Source of the DNA: CAZEMR01 sp964513465
GTDB taxonomy: Bacteria; Bacteroidota; Ignavibacteria; Kapaibacteriales; UBA2268
Length of the DNA stretch: 51,374 bases
Reading direction: 5' to 3'
NCBI GenBank assembly: GCA_964513465.1
Contig: CAZEMR010000016.1
Span: forward strand, 1-51,374
Shown in pieces: positions 26,315 to 34,460 of the stretch. The notes beneath the pieces are model-generated. The model ran no database searches, was not told the DNA's origin, and was given only the letters and a program-made list of their open reading frames with translations. Within the stretch, counting starts at the first letter, position 1. Each line of letters opens with the position of its first letter. The position numbers and the translations under genes were made by a program.

Positions 26315-28516
26315 ATGACTGCAAATTCCAAGAAATCAGGCGGTTCGCTGCAAAGCGTACTTCTCAGGATTTTCCCGTTTATCGGTTGGTTTAAAAATTA
26401 TAACATCGATTTTTTCAAATCTGATTTTGTCGCCGGAATCACCGTAGCGCTCGTTTTGGTGCCCCAATCCATGGCCTATGCTCAGCTTGCCGGTCTGCCC
26501 GCATATTACGGACTTTATGCTGCATTTCTCCCGCCGATGATTGCTGCGCTATTCGGATCGAGCCGCCAGCTCGCCACCGGCCCGGTAGCCGTTGTGTCGC
26601 TTATGACCGCCACCGCCCTCGAACCGCTCGCCACAGCCGGCAGCGAAAGCTATATCGCATATGCAATTCTGCTCGCGCTGATTGTTGGCGTATTCCAGTT
26701 ACTTCTTGGCATTCTGAGACTTGGCGTTGTCGTCAATTTTTTATCACATCCGGTTGTAAACGGGTTCACCAACGCCGCAGCGATCATTATTGCCACTTCG
26801 CAGTTGCCAAAACTCTTCGGAGTTTACATCGAAAAAGCAGACCACCACTACGAAACCGTCTATCGGACGCTCGAGGCAGCAGTGGCGCATACGCATTTAC
26901 CAACGCTCGGAATGGCCGCGATGGCGTTCATAATTATGTATGGCATCAAAAAGTGGCAGCCACGCTATCCCTATGTACTTATTGCAGTTATAGCTACCAC
27001 GCTATTGTCCTGGTCAATCGGATTCGAGTCCAACAAAACAGTGCCTCAGAACGCTATCCACAGCGAAAATGTCACAGAAACTATAGATATATATAATAGT
27101 TCGCTTGCGCAAATCGAACAAAAAACCGAGCATCGCGTAAAGCTCAGCGCCAAAAAAGAACAAGCCGTTAATAAACATGGCGAGAAATCCACGCCAGCAA
27201 TCGATATCGAACATGACATCCAGGTTCTTAATCTCGAAATCGAAAAGCTCAAGCATAAAGCGTCAGCAGCCAAGAAGCGCTTACGTGATATAGACTTAGC
27301 GATTAACAATGAAGGCGATGAGGCAGAGTTTTACCCGGCAGGCGATTCGCCCATAAACGAACAAAGCGAAGATAATTTGTGGCATATCAAAGTCGGCAAT
27401 AGCAAACTCGATCCAGACAGTATAGTATTAATGGGCGGTGGCGCGGTCGTCGGAATAATCCCCGAGGGCCTGCCATCCTTCGAAATACCCACCCTCGACT
27501 TCAATATCATTTTTTATTTATTGCCGATGGCGATCATTATTTCATTGCTCGGATTTATGGAAGCAATATCAATCGCCAAGGCAATGGCTGCCAAAACCGG
27601 TCAGCAGCTCGATCCGAATCAGGAGTTGATAGGCCAGGGGCTCGGCAATATACTTGGTTGTATGACAAGGAGTTATGCGGTCTCAGGATCGTTTTCGCGC
27701 TCGGCTGTAAATATCCAATCCGGCGCCGTGTCGGGACTTTCAAGCTTTTTCACCAGCGCATTTGTAATGATAACTCTCTTATTTTTCACGCCCTTACTCT
27801 ATCATTTGCCCCAGGCCGTTCTTGCGGCCATAATCATGATGGCAGTCATCGGCCTTCTGAACGTAAAAGGCTTCATCCATGCATGGAAGGCCCAGCGATA
27901 CGACGGACTGATAAGCATACTTACGTTTACTACGACCCTTGCGTTTGCGCCGCATCTCGATCGTGGAATCATGATCGGTGTTGGGCTATCGATTATTTTA
28001 TATTTAATTAGAAGCATGAAGCCAGGGATAAAATTGCTATCCCGCCATCCCGACGGAACTTTCAGGGATCGCAACAGGTTCGGGCTTGCGCAGTGTAAAT
28101 ATATAGCAGTAATGAGGTACCATGGGTCCTTATTTTTCGCAAATGTGAACTTCCTGGAAAAAGAAATCCTGAACGTTATAGACTCAATGCCCAAATTAAA
28201 ACATATCATAATCGTAGGAAATGGAATCAACGAGCTCGACGCTTCCGGAGAAGAAATGATCTCGATGATTGTAGATCGCGTACGCGAATCCGGCATCGAT
28301 ATTTCATTCTCCGGACTGAATGATCACGTAATTGATACGCTCCGCCGAACATATTTGTATGAAAAAATCGGTGAAGATCATTTTTTCAGAAATGTATCAA
28401 TCGCTGTAAACACGATCGGAACAGTTATTCATTCGCAAATGCCTCCGGAGGAATGCCCGCTGACCGATGTGGTATATCTATCTCGCGAATCGCTCCACGA
28501 AGAGCGCGCAATCTGA
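26315..28516 (+). CDS. SulP-family anion transporter with large insertion and STAS domain
   Basis: A 733-residue inner-membrane transporter of the SulP/SLC26 family, which moves sulfate, bicarbonate or related anions. The family start VAGITVALVLVPQSMAYAQLAGLP, the TGPVAVVSL segment, GFMEAISIAKAMA, TGQQLDPNQELIGQGLGNI and SGSFSRSAVNIQSGA are all clear. A STAS domain occupies about 595-705. Between WSIGFES (about 237) and VVGIIPEGLPSF (about 376) is an extra stretch of roughly 140 residues, including a coiled coil (LNLEIEKLKHKASAAKKRL), that ordinary members of 550-600 residues lack. It is the last gene of the signalling operon. Confidence 0.92.
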   Translation: MTANSKKSGGSLQSVLLRIFPFIGWFKNYNIDFFKSDFVAGITVALVLVPQSMAYAQLAGLPAYYGLYAAFLPPMIAALFGSSRQLATGPVAVVSLMTATALEPLATAGSESYIAYAILLALIVGVFQLLLGILRLGVVVNFLSHPVVNGFTNAAAIIIATSQLPKLFGVYIEKADHHYETVYRTLEAAVAHTHLPTLGMAAMAFIIMYGIKKWQPRYPYVLIAVIATTLLSWSIGFESNKTVPQNAIHSENVTETIDIYNSSLAQIEQKTEHRVKLSAKKEQAVNKHGEKSTPAIDIEHDIQVLNLEIEKLKHKASAAKKRLRDIDLAINNEGDEAEFYPAGDSPINEQSEDNLWHIKVGNSKLDPDSIVLMGGGAVVGIIPEGLPSFEIPTLDFNIIFYLLPMAIIISLLGFMEAISIAKAMAAKTGQQLDPNQELIGQGLGNILGCMTRSYAVSGSFSRSAVNIQSGAVSGLSSFFTSAFVMITLLFFTPLLYHLPQAVLAAIIMMAVIGLLNVKGFIHAWKAQRYDGLISILTFTTTLAFAPHLDRGIMIGVGLSIILYLIRSMKPGIKLLSRHPDGTFRDRNRFGLAQCKYIAVMRYHGSLFFANVNFLEKEILNVIDSMPKLKHIIIVGNGINELDASGEEMISMIVDRVRESGIDISFSGLNDHVIDTLRRTYLYEKIGEDHFFRNVSIAVNTIGTVIHSQMPPEECPLTDVVYLSRESLHEERAI

Positions 28517-28517
28517 T

Positions 28518-28549
28518 AATCGAGGGATGGAGAGCATCCGTCCCCCGAT
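28518..28549. terminator. Possible shared hairpin between sulP and arsG
   Basis: ATCGAGGGATG and CATCC...CCCGAT can pair around GAGAG between the convergent stop codons. No U-run follows on either strand, so termination is uncertain. Confidence 0.3.
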
Positions 28550-29250
28550 CATATCATTCCTGAAAAGATGTATTCATACGTCAGATACGCGCCGGCAATA
28601 ATGAACACTATACCGGTGATTAGTCTTCCCCATTTCTCGATTTTGGTCAAAACATCGAAAATTTTGCCAACCAAATGAGTTGCAAAAGCGATAAAAAATG
28701 AAATGATTATTACTGGCAACGCCGTACCTATTCCGAATACTAAGGGCAATGCAATTCCACCCCCCGTATTGATCGAGAGCGGTATGAGGCTTCCAAAAAA
28801 CAGTCCAGCCGAAACCGGACAAAATGATAGCGCGAATACTACGCCAAGCACAAGCGCTCCCAAATAGTTACTGCGTTCGGCAAAACCGTGTGCCTTTTGA
28901 GTTATTATTCCCCCGCCGCTTCCGGCAGGCAATTTAAGAATATTAAGCATTATCAGTCCGATAATAATCAATAGCGGGCCTAACGCAATATTCATATATT
29001 CCTGCAGCGCACGCGCAATATCCGGAACAGAAAGCAAACTCGCGATAACTGCAATTGCAACAAGGAGATATGCAATCATGCGCCCGGCAGTATATAGCAT
29101 ACCTGTGATCAAAACCGCTCTCGGCTCCGATGATCTCCGGCCAATAAACGATACCGCCGCAATATTGGTTGCCAGCGGGCAGGGACTGATCGACATCAAT
29201 ATGCCAAACCAAAATGCCGGCAAAACCGCTGTTGTTATATATTCTATCAT
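28549..29250 (-). CDS. arsG: ArsG-family efflux permease (CcdA-like)
   Basis: A 233-residue membrane protein with six helices in two inverted halves and paired Cys-Pro motifs, Cys24 in SISPCPLATN and Cys144 in LSFCPVSAG. This is the CcdA/DsbD-core fold; the ArsG subgroup has been linked to export of trivalent aromatic arsenicals in arsEFG clusters. The ATG overlaps the arsF stop (ATGA), and a thioredoxin-like gene lies just upstream, matching arsEFG. It is the last gene of the arsenic operon. A CcdA-like reductant carrier for the neighbouring thioredoxin-like proteins is the main alternative. Confidence 0.78.
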   Translation of the reverse strand: MIEYITTAVLPAFWFGILMSISPCPLATNIAAVSFIGRRSSEPRAVLITGMLYTAGRMIAYLLVAIAVIASLLSVPDIARALQEYMNIALGPLLIIIGLIMLNILKLPAGSGGGIITQKAHGFAERSNYLGALVLGVVFALSFCPVSAGLFFGSLIPLSINTGGGIALPLVFGIGTALPVIIISFFIAFATHLVGKIFDVLTKIEKWGRLITGIVFIIAGAYLTYEYIFSGMI

Positions 29251-29669
29251 AACTCTTGCAGATATTTATTGATTTCGTTTTCTACATAATTATCATATTT
29301 ATTCGGTTTGGAGGCATATTCCCAGATTTTTTCCAGATTTTTCCATTTTTTTAATTCGCCATTATCGTATATAGCGACAATCAGAGTTTGATTATATAAA
29401 CTGAATTTATTGATGTAATGCTCATTGTCGTCTTTATGGAAATTAATAATGTCGAGCTTTACTAAGCCGGACTTTATTTTTTTGTCAAAATTATTTTTTA
29501 CTGCATCTTTAGTATATCCTTCGATAGTAAGACATGATTTACACCTTCTATCGCCATGAAAATAATATACTTGCACATATTTTTTTGCTGGCGCTAATGC
29601 ATCTGATTCGGAAGCTATCATCAAAATCAGCGCAAATATTATAAACGCAAGGGTTTTCTTTGTCTGCAT
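29247..29669 (-). CDS. arsF: ArsF-family thioredoxin-like exported protein
   Basis: A 140-residue protein with an N-terminal signal/anchor (about 5-22, TLAFIIFALILMIAS) and a redox motif CKSC (43-46) in YYFHGDRRCKSC, typical of the ArsF family named with nitroaromatic arsenical reduction. ATG at 29669 is preferred because AAAGGTT lies just upstream; an earlier TTG in frame would add a non-signal extension. It is translationally coupled to arsG. Codons here are markedly AT-rich compared with neighbouring operons. Reaction partners are inferred from gene order. Confidence 0.72.
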   Translation of the reverse strand: MQTKKTLAFIIFALILMIASESDALAPAKKYVQVYYFHGDRRCKSCLTIEGYTKDAVKNNFDKKIKSGLVKLDIINFHKDDNEHYINKFSLYNQTLIVAIYDNGELKKWKNLEKIWEYASKPNKYDNYVENEINKYLQEL

Positions 29670-29682
29670 TTTACAACCTTTA

Positions 29683-29916
29683 TTATTTAATATAATTAAC
29701 AATTTGTTCGCTATTGAGAACACGTCCCTGAGATACTAGTTCACCGTTTATTACCAGTCCAGGGGTCATCAGCACACCTTTTGCAGTTATTTCATTTATA
29801 TCCCGCACTTTTTTCAGCTCGTACTCCACCCCGCTGTTTTCGGCGGCAAGTTGTGCATTTTTGGCAAGCTTTTCGCATTTCGGGCATCCGGTGCCGAGTA
29901 TTTCAATTTTAATCAT
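29683..29916 (-). CDS. Small thioredoxin-like redox protein (ArsE position)
   Basis: A 77-residue thioredoxin-fold protein with CPKC (Cys11, Cys14) and the cis-Pro segment VLMTPGLVINGE. It belongs to the 'small redox-active disulfide' family often found beside UPF0718 permeases and in ars operons, where it likely supplies or carries thiols. Start ATG 29916 follows AAGGAG by 7-8 nt; a TTG two codons upstream is rejected. No signal peptide, so cytoplasmic. Confidence 0.82.
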   Translation of the reverse strand: MIKIEILGTGCPKCEKLAKNAQLAAENSGVEYELKKVRDINEITAKGVLMTPGLVINGELVSQGRVLNSEQIVNYIK

Positions 29917-29935
29917 GATCAATCTCCTTAATATT

Positions 29936-31228
29936 TTAAAATAGCATTCCGTATGTAAATCCCGCCAATGTTGACATAATAATCACAAGGGATATATACC
30001 CCAATGTTTTACGCCAGCCGATCACGCTTTTAATCACCAGCATATTCGGTAAAGAAAGCGCCGGTCCGGCCAAAAGAAGCGCGAGCGCTGGGCCTTTCCC
30101 CATTCCGCCCGCTATAAGTCCCTGCAATATAGGTATTTCCGTTAGCGTAGCAAAATACATCATAGCTCCGGCGATTGATGCAAATGCTGTCGAGGCCAGT
30201 GAGTTGCCTCCCACAGCGGAGTTGATCCACTGATTTGGAATTACACCGTTGCCCTCTGGACTTCCGAGCAAAAAGCCGGCTATCAGCACACCGTAAAATA
30301 ACAATGGGGCAATCTGTTTTGTTAAATCCCATGTTGATTCGAGCCATTGCTTGCCTTCGCCTGGATTGGTCGCAAGAATAACGATCAATCCGGAAATTCC
30401 GATTGAGAATATCAATATCGGATAATCATTCCATATCATTGCGGATATTATAGTTACGCCTGCCGCTAAGACCAGCTTATACCATTTAATACCATACCAT
30501 AAGTAAAGTACTAATGCGAAAACAGCAGATAATACTCCGGCGATAATCCATTTGTTATTAGACATGAATGCATAGAGTGTTCCGGTTTCGCTCGTGCTGC
30601 TCCAATTCGCTATCACGAGGATTGCGACCATCAAACCGAAATATAATCCTTCGCGGAGCAATCCGCGGCCGGACGAATCGTCGCCAGACGGCATGTCGAT
30701 GATATCTTCACGGTTTTCAGGGAAAAACAGCTCCATCAAGAGGCCTATGATGATGCTGAATATCACTGCTCCGACGGCCCGGGCAATACCCATCTCCACG
30801 CCTAACACACTGGCGGTCAATACGATAGCCATGATGTTAATTGCCGGACCAGAATATAGAAATGTGGTCGCGGGGCCAATCCCTGCGCCCATGCGTTTGA
30901 TGCCTGCAAACAGCGGCAATACGGTGCAGGAGCATACGGCGAGAATTCCTCCCGACACAGAAGCCACACCGTAGGCGAGGGCCTTGTTTGCCTTCGCGCC
31001 GAGGTATTTCATTACAGCTTCGCGACTTACGAATACGCTGATCGCTCCTGCGATAAAAAACGCCGGGATCAGACAAAGTACTACATGCTCTCGAGCGTAC
31101 CATTTTGCGAGGTAGAGGGCCTCGAATATCGCATTTCTGAAGACGCCAGAATCGATTGGCAGAAAATAGAAACCTAAAAATACACCTACGATAAGGAGTA
31201 ATATTTTTAGTTCTTTTTTTTGTTCCAT
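29936..31228 (-). CDS. UPF0718/ArsP-type permease
   Basis: A 430-residue membrane protein with about 10-11 helices in two related halves. The first half has FFIAGAISVFVSREAVMKYLG and AVCSCTVLPLF (Cys99, Cys101); the second has MMYFATLTEIPIL. This is the COG0701 permease family; one branch, ArsP, exports trivalent organoarsenicals. The CxC pair and its neighbours in an ars operon fit a soft-metalloid substrate. It is followed by the CPKC thioredoxin gene 19 nt downstream, a common pairing. The exact substrate is unproven. Confidence 0.85.
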   Translation of the reverse strand: MEQKKELKILLLIVGVFLGFYFLPIDSGVFRNAIFEALYLAKWYAREHVVLCLIPAFFIAGAISVFVSREAVMKYLGAKANKALAYGVASVSGGILAVCSCTVLPLFAGIKRMGAGIGPATTFLYSGPAINIMAIVLTASVLGVEMGIARAVGAVIFSIIIGLLMELFFPENREDIIDMPSGDDSSGRGLLREGLYFGLMVAILVIANWSSTSETGTLYAFMSNNKWIIAGVLSAVFALVLYLWYGIKWYKLVLAAGVTIISAMIWNDYPILIFSIGISGLIVILATNPGEGKQWLESTWDLTKQIAPLLFYGVLIAGFLLGSPEGNGVIPNQWINSAVGGNSLASTAFASIAGAMMYFATLTEIPILQGLIAGGMGKGPALALLLAGPALSLPNMLVIKSVIGWRKTLGYISLVIIMSTLAGFTYGMLF

Positions 31229-31293
31229 TATATCAATATCTCTGAATATTCTTATTTATAATACTATTTCGTTGTTTGTTTTATTATATCCAC

Positions 31294-32496
31294 TTAATCA
31301 GATTTTTTAATGCCCCCGCCCATCATATATATGTATGTTACAGCCCAATTTGATAACAACACCGCAACCCCAAAAAGTATGCCTCCCAGGCTCATCATCG
31401 CCCAACCCGAAAGAATGTTGCCGATTGAGCAACCTCCTGCAATCGCGGCACCAATTCCGATCATAAGGCCACCGCCAAGCGCGATAAGGGTCTGCTGAGC
31501 GTCTTTGGGCAGGATTTTCGATTGCCCGGATAATGCACCGGACGTCCATGCGCCCGCAACCAGGCTCAACACAAGCAAAACCAACCACACGTTAACTTTC
31601 TTTTTTGCAATAGCTGATTTATTTATTGTTTTAATATTCTCTTTAGAATAATCCCTGGGAGAAGTCCCCGCTGGCTTGAATTTTTGCGGCTTTTCGGTTA
31701 TAAATTGCAAATTCTCCGATTTTTCTGTCGCTATCAGCGAATATTGTAATACTCCATGGGTAACGCCCAGGGGATAATTTCGGCCGCTTGCCGAGGAGCT
31801 GAGAAAAGCAACAGCACCGAGAACTCCGATCCCTATGCCAGCTATCCAGGGCTTCCATGATTTTTTTAAAGGTACCGCGAACCTGAACTTTTTGCGCATC
31901 ATTAATAAATATATAATAGTTAATGCCAGTATTACTGCCGCAAGAATAATATATGGAATACCAGTCACGGAGTACAATGTCAAGGATTCACCGTTCGTAC
32001 CTTTTACTATAAAGCTCTTCATCCAGAGATGCAGTTCATTGAGCGGTCCGAATTCAACTGCAGCAATGCCAAAAGGTACGCCCATCAGAGCCATAATCGA
32101 ATTGATATTGCCGGTACCGCCCTTGTAAAGCACTCCGCTGATGCAACCACCCGCCAGCACCATGCCCGATCCGAAAATCAACCCGCCGACGATTGAGCTT
32201 AACCATAGAAAAGGCTTAGGATTGGCTGTTATTAGGCCAACATGATCTATAATTGAAATAGCGGCCATAGTGGTCACTATTGCAATCCAAAACCCCCATA
32301 GTTTGCTCCGATCTTTGAACATTATAGCTTCACTCATAGCCGAGGATGCGCAGAGGTCGCCTTTTTGCAGAAAAAAACCGAATATATAACCGATAGTAAT
32401 TGCGGTTAAATACCATTCAGATTCAATGACACCATATATCCCAAAAGTGGCAGCAAGGATGAACAGTATTGCTATAACTACATTTTTCATAAGCAT
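31294..32496 (-). CDS. YeeE/YedE-type sulfur transporter, two-domain
   Basis: A 400-residue membrane protein with two copies of the sulfur-transport repeat: LAGGCISGVLYKGG (about residues 118-131) and IAGGCSIGNILSGWA near the C-terminus, plus an early FFLQKGDLCASSAMSEA cysteine. The halves are joined by a polar linker of about 45 residues (near 270-315). Family members such as TsuA take up thiosulfate in the inner membrane. Location between acr3 and the permease in an arsenic operon is unusual and might reflect thiolated arsenic or sulfur supply (inference). Confidence 0.85.
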   Translation of the reverse strand: MLMKNVVIAILFILAATFGIYGVIESEWYLTAITIGYIFGFFLQKGDLCASSAMSEAIMFKDRSKLWGFWIAIVTTMAAISIIDHVGLITANPKPFLWLSSIVGGLIFGSGMVLAGGCISGVLYKGGTGNINSIMALMGVPFGIAAVEFGPLNELHLWMKSFIVKGTNGESLTLYSVTGIPYIILAAVILALTIIYLLMMRKKFRFAVPLKKSWKPWIAGIGIGVLGAVAFLSSSASGRNYPLGVTHGVLQYSLIATEKSENLQFITEKPQKFKPAGTSPRDYSKENIKTINKSAIAKKKVNVWLVLLVLSLVAGAWTSGALSGQSKILPKDAQQTLIALGGGLMIGIGAAIAGGCSIGNILSGWAMMSLGGILFGVAVLLSNWAVTYIYMMGGGIKKSD

Positions 32497-32521
32497 CGTA
32501 TTTGTTATTATTTAATGTTAA

Positions 32522-33559
32522 TTAAAAATACTTGTCGCGTATTTTCAACGCTGCTCCCACAAGTGCAATCATTACAGGGACTTCGACCAAGGGGCCGATA
32601 ACCGCAGCAAATGCCTCGCCGGAATTTATACCGAAAACAGCCACTGAAACGGCAATCGCCAGCTCGAAATTATTACTAGCTGCAGTGAACGATAAAGTAG
32701 TGGATTCAGAATAATTCGCACCGGCCTTTTTGGACATATAAAAGGATATAAAAAACATAATTACAAAATATAAAAGCAAAGGTATTGCAATAATTATTAC
32801 ATCCTGAGGGATTTTTATTATATATTCGCCCTTGAATGAAAACATCACAAATATAGTGAAAAGTAAAGCCGTCAGGGTAATCGGGCTTATTGCCGGGATG
32901 AATTTTCTTTCATACCACTCTATGCTTTTTAAACGGGTCAGCGAATATCTGCTAATAATCCCCGCTGCAAAAGGAATCCCAAGATAAATCAATACGCTTT
33001 CTGCGATTTCGCCTATGGTAATATCCACCTCGACTCCCTGCATTCCGAGCCATCGAGGAATCACTGCTAGAAACATCCATGCATAAAACGAGAAAAATAT
33101 CACCTGAAAAATCGAATTGAAAGCAACTAGTCCCGCAGCGTATTCGCGGTCGCCCTTGGCCAGATCGTTCCAGACTATGACCATTGCGATGCAGCGAGCC
33201 AGTCCTATCAGTATCAGCCCGGTCATATAATGCGGGTAGTCCTGCAGGAAAACATAGGCCAGCGCGAACATTAATAGCGGCCCTACTATCCAGTTCTGCA
33301 CTAATGATAGTGACAGTATTTTTACATTTTTGAATACATCCGACAACTTATCATATCTGACTTTTGCAAGTGGTGGATACATCATTAGTATCAAACCGGC
33401 GGCGAGTGGTATATTTGTCGTACCCACACTAAAGCGGTCCCAGAATCCGGCGATCGCAGGATAAATATAGCCAGCAAGTATGCCTATGGACATGGCCAGG
33501 AAAATCCACAGAGTCAGATATCTGTCGAGATATTTTAATCTTTTGGCGACAGGCTTCAT
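32522..33559 (-). CDS. acr3: Acr3 arsenite efflux transporter
   Basis: A 345-residue, ten-helix inner-membrane carrier that expels arsenite. The Acr3 pattern is clear: GLILMMYPPLAKVRY, the conserved cysteine in GLARCIAMVIVWNDLA (Cys123), and a late NFELAIAVSVAVFG segment. Its start overlaps the arsC stop (33556-33559, ATGA), so reductase and pump are coupled. Confidence 0.95.
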   Translation of the reverse strand: MKPVAKRLKYLDRYLTLWIFLAMSIGILAGYIYPAIAGFWDRFSVGTTNIPLAAGLILMMYPPLAKVRYDKLSDVFKNVKILSLSLVQNWIVGPLLMFALAYVFLQDYPHYMTGLILIGLARCIAMVIVWNDLAKGDREYAAGLVAFNSIFQVIFFSFYAWMFLAVIPRWLGMQGVEVDITIGEIAESVLIYLGIPFAAGIISRYSLTRLKSIEWYERKFIPAISPITLTALLFTIFVMFSFKGEYIIKIPQDVIIIAIPLLLYFVIMFFISFYMSKKAGANYSESTTLSFTAASNNFELAIAVSVAVFGINSGEAFAAVIGPLVEVPVMIALVGAALKIRDKYF

Positions 33560-33975
33560 TTTGCTATCTCTTCCCGGAAAAATTTTTGGAATTCTTCGAT
33601 GATTTCGTCACGTACTCTGCGATAGACCGGCATTACCTCTTCCTCGGTGCCCTCGGCGTCTGCGGGGTCTTCAAATCCGATATGCAGACGTTTCCGGACA
33701 TTCCCCGTAAAAATGGGGCAGGTTTCGCGAGCATGATCACATACCGTTATCAAGTAATCAAATGCTTCGCCGGTGTATTTATCGACGTTTTCCGGCGATT
33801 GTCCGCTTATGTCAATCCCAACTTCCTTCATTGCTCGAATTGCATATGGATTAACCTCCGATGCCGGGCGGGTACCGGCAGAATAAATAATCAGCGTTGA
33901 GTCAAGGCTCTTCAGGTAGCCTTCAGCCATTTGGCTGCGGCATGAATTTCCGGTGCAAAGAATCAATAATTTCAT
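33556..33975 (-). CDS. arsC: Thioredoxin-coupled arsenate reductase
   Basis: A 139-residue cytoplasmic enzyme that reduces arsenate to arsenite, of the low-molecular-weight phosphatase type. The P-loop is CTGNSCRS (Cys7, Cys12) and the redox pair is Cys79/Cys86 in CDHARETC, the same spacing as Staphylococcus ArsC (Cys10, 82, 89). It makes the substrate for Acr3. A candidate operator occupies the short gap between arsR and arsC. Confidence 0.95.
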   Translation of the reverse strand: MKLLILCTGNSCRSQMAEGYLKSLDSTLIIYSAGTRPASEVNPYAIRAMKEVGIDISGQSPENVDKYTGEAFDYLITVCDHARETCPIFTGNVRKRLHIGFEDPADAEGTEEEVMPVYRRVRDEIIEEFQKFFREEIAK

Positions 33976-33981
33976 AATCTC

Positions 33982-34001
33982 ATTTCGTTAGTTATCGAAT
34001 T
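33982..34001. promoter_or_regulatory. Candidate ArsR operator 2 (arsR-arsC gap)
   Basis: ATTTCGTTAGTTATCGAATT, an imperfect inverted repeat, differs at three positions from the copy upstream of arsR. It fills nearly all of the 28-nt gap between arsR and arsC and could allow separate control of the arsC-onward transcript. Confidence 0.6.
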
Positions 34002-34003
34002 TA

Positions 34004-34348
34004 TTAATTTGTCTTGCAAATAATCTCCCTATTCACATGCCCTATTCTTTCCCGATCCTGCGCAACAAGTGGGTCGTCGTTCATCCACCCGGCCAGCAAT
34101 GCCAGTTGCTGTCGGATAGTTATTGATTCCGATGGATTAAGGCTATACTCTATCCATTTGCCGTCTCTTCGGTCTGCAATCAATCCCGAATCCTTAAGAA
34201 TTGAGAGATGAGCCGATGCTGTAGACGCGGCAATACCAAGAGCAGTTGAAATTTCGCAAGCGCATAGCGGTTTTATTTCGAGCATTTTAAGTATCCGGAT
34301 GCGATTAGGATCCGACAATGCTTTGAATATATTTCTAATTTCGTCCAT
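34004..34348 (-). CDS. arsR: ArsR-family metalloid-responsive repressor
   Basis: A 114-residue winged-helix repressor. It opens with FKALSDPNRIRILKMLE, has Cys29 and Cys31 in the recognition-helix region (PLCACEIS, the usual As(III)-binding ELCVCDL position), and the DNA helix ASTASAHLSILKDSGLI. Binding of arsenite should release it from DNA. It is the first gene of the operon and is expected to repress it through the two similar palindromes at 34366-34385 and 33982-34001. Confidence 0.93.
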   Translation of the reverse strand: MDEIRNIFKALSDPNRIRILKMLEIKPLCACEISTALGIAASTASAHLSILKDSGLIADRRDGKWIEYSLNPSESITIRQQLALLAGWMNDDPLVAQDRERIGHVNREIICKTN

Positions 34349-34365
34349 ATGAATTCCAATTTTTC

Positions 34366-34385
34366 ATTTCGTTAATTGTCGAAAT
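34366..34385. promoter_or_regulatory. Candidate ArsR operator 1 (arsR promoter)
   Basis: ATTTCGTTAATTGTCGAAAT is a perfect 6-bp inverted repeat (ATTTCG/CGAAAT) with an 8-bp spacer, 17 nt upstream of the arsR start on the minus strand, where a self-regulating repressor would bind. Confidence 0.65.
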
Positions 34386-34404
34386 ATAATATTTTTTTCG
34401 TAAA

Positions 34405-34439
34405 TAAAAAAGCCCTGTCCGAAATATTCTGACAGAGCT
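34405..34439 (-). terminator. Rho-independent terminator of the envelope operon
   Basis: On the minus strand AGCTCTGTC pairs with GACAGGGCT (one G-U) around an 11-nt loop, followed by TTTTTT. It is 22 nt past the stop of the SPOR lipoprotein gene and insulates the ars promoter. Confidence 0.88.
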
Positions 34440-34460
34440 TTGAATAATATTTCATCATCA

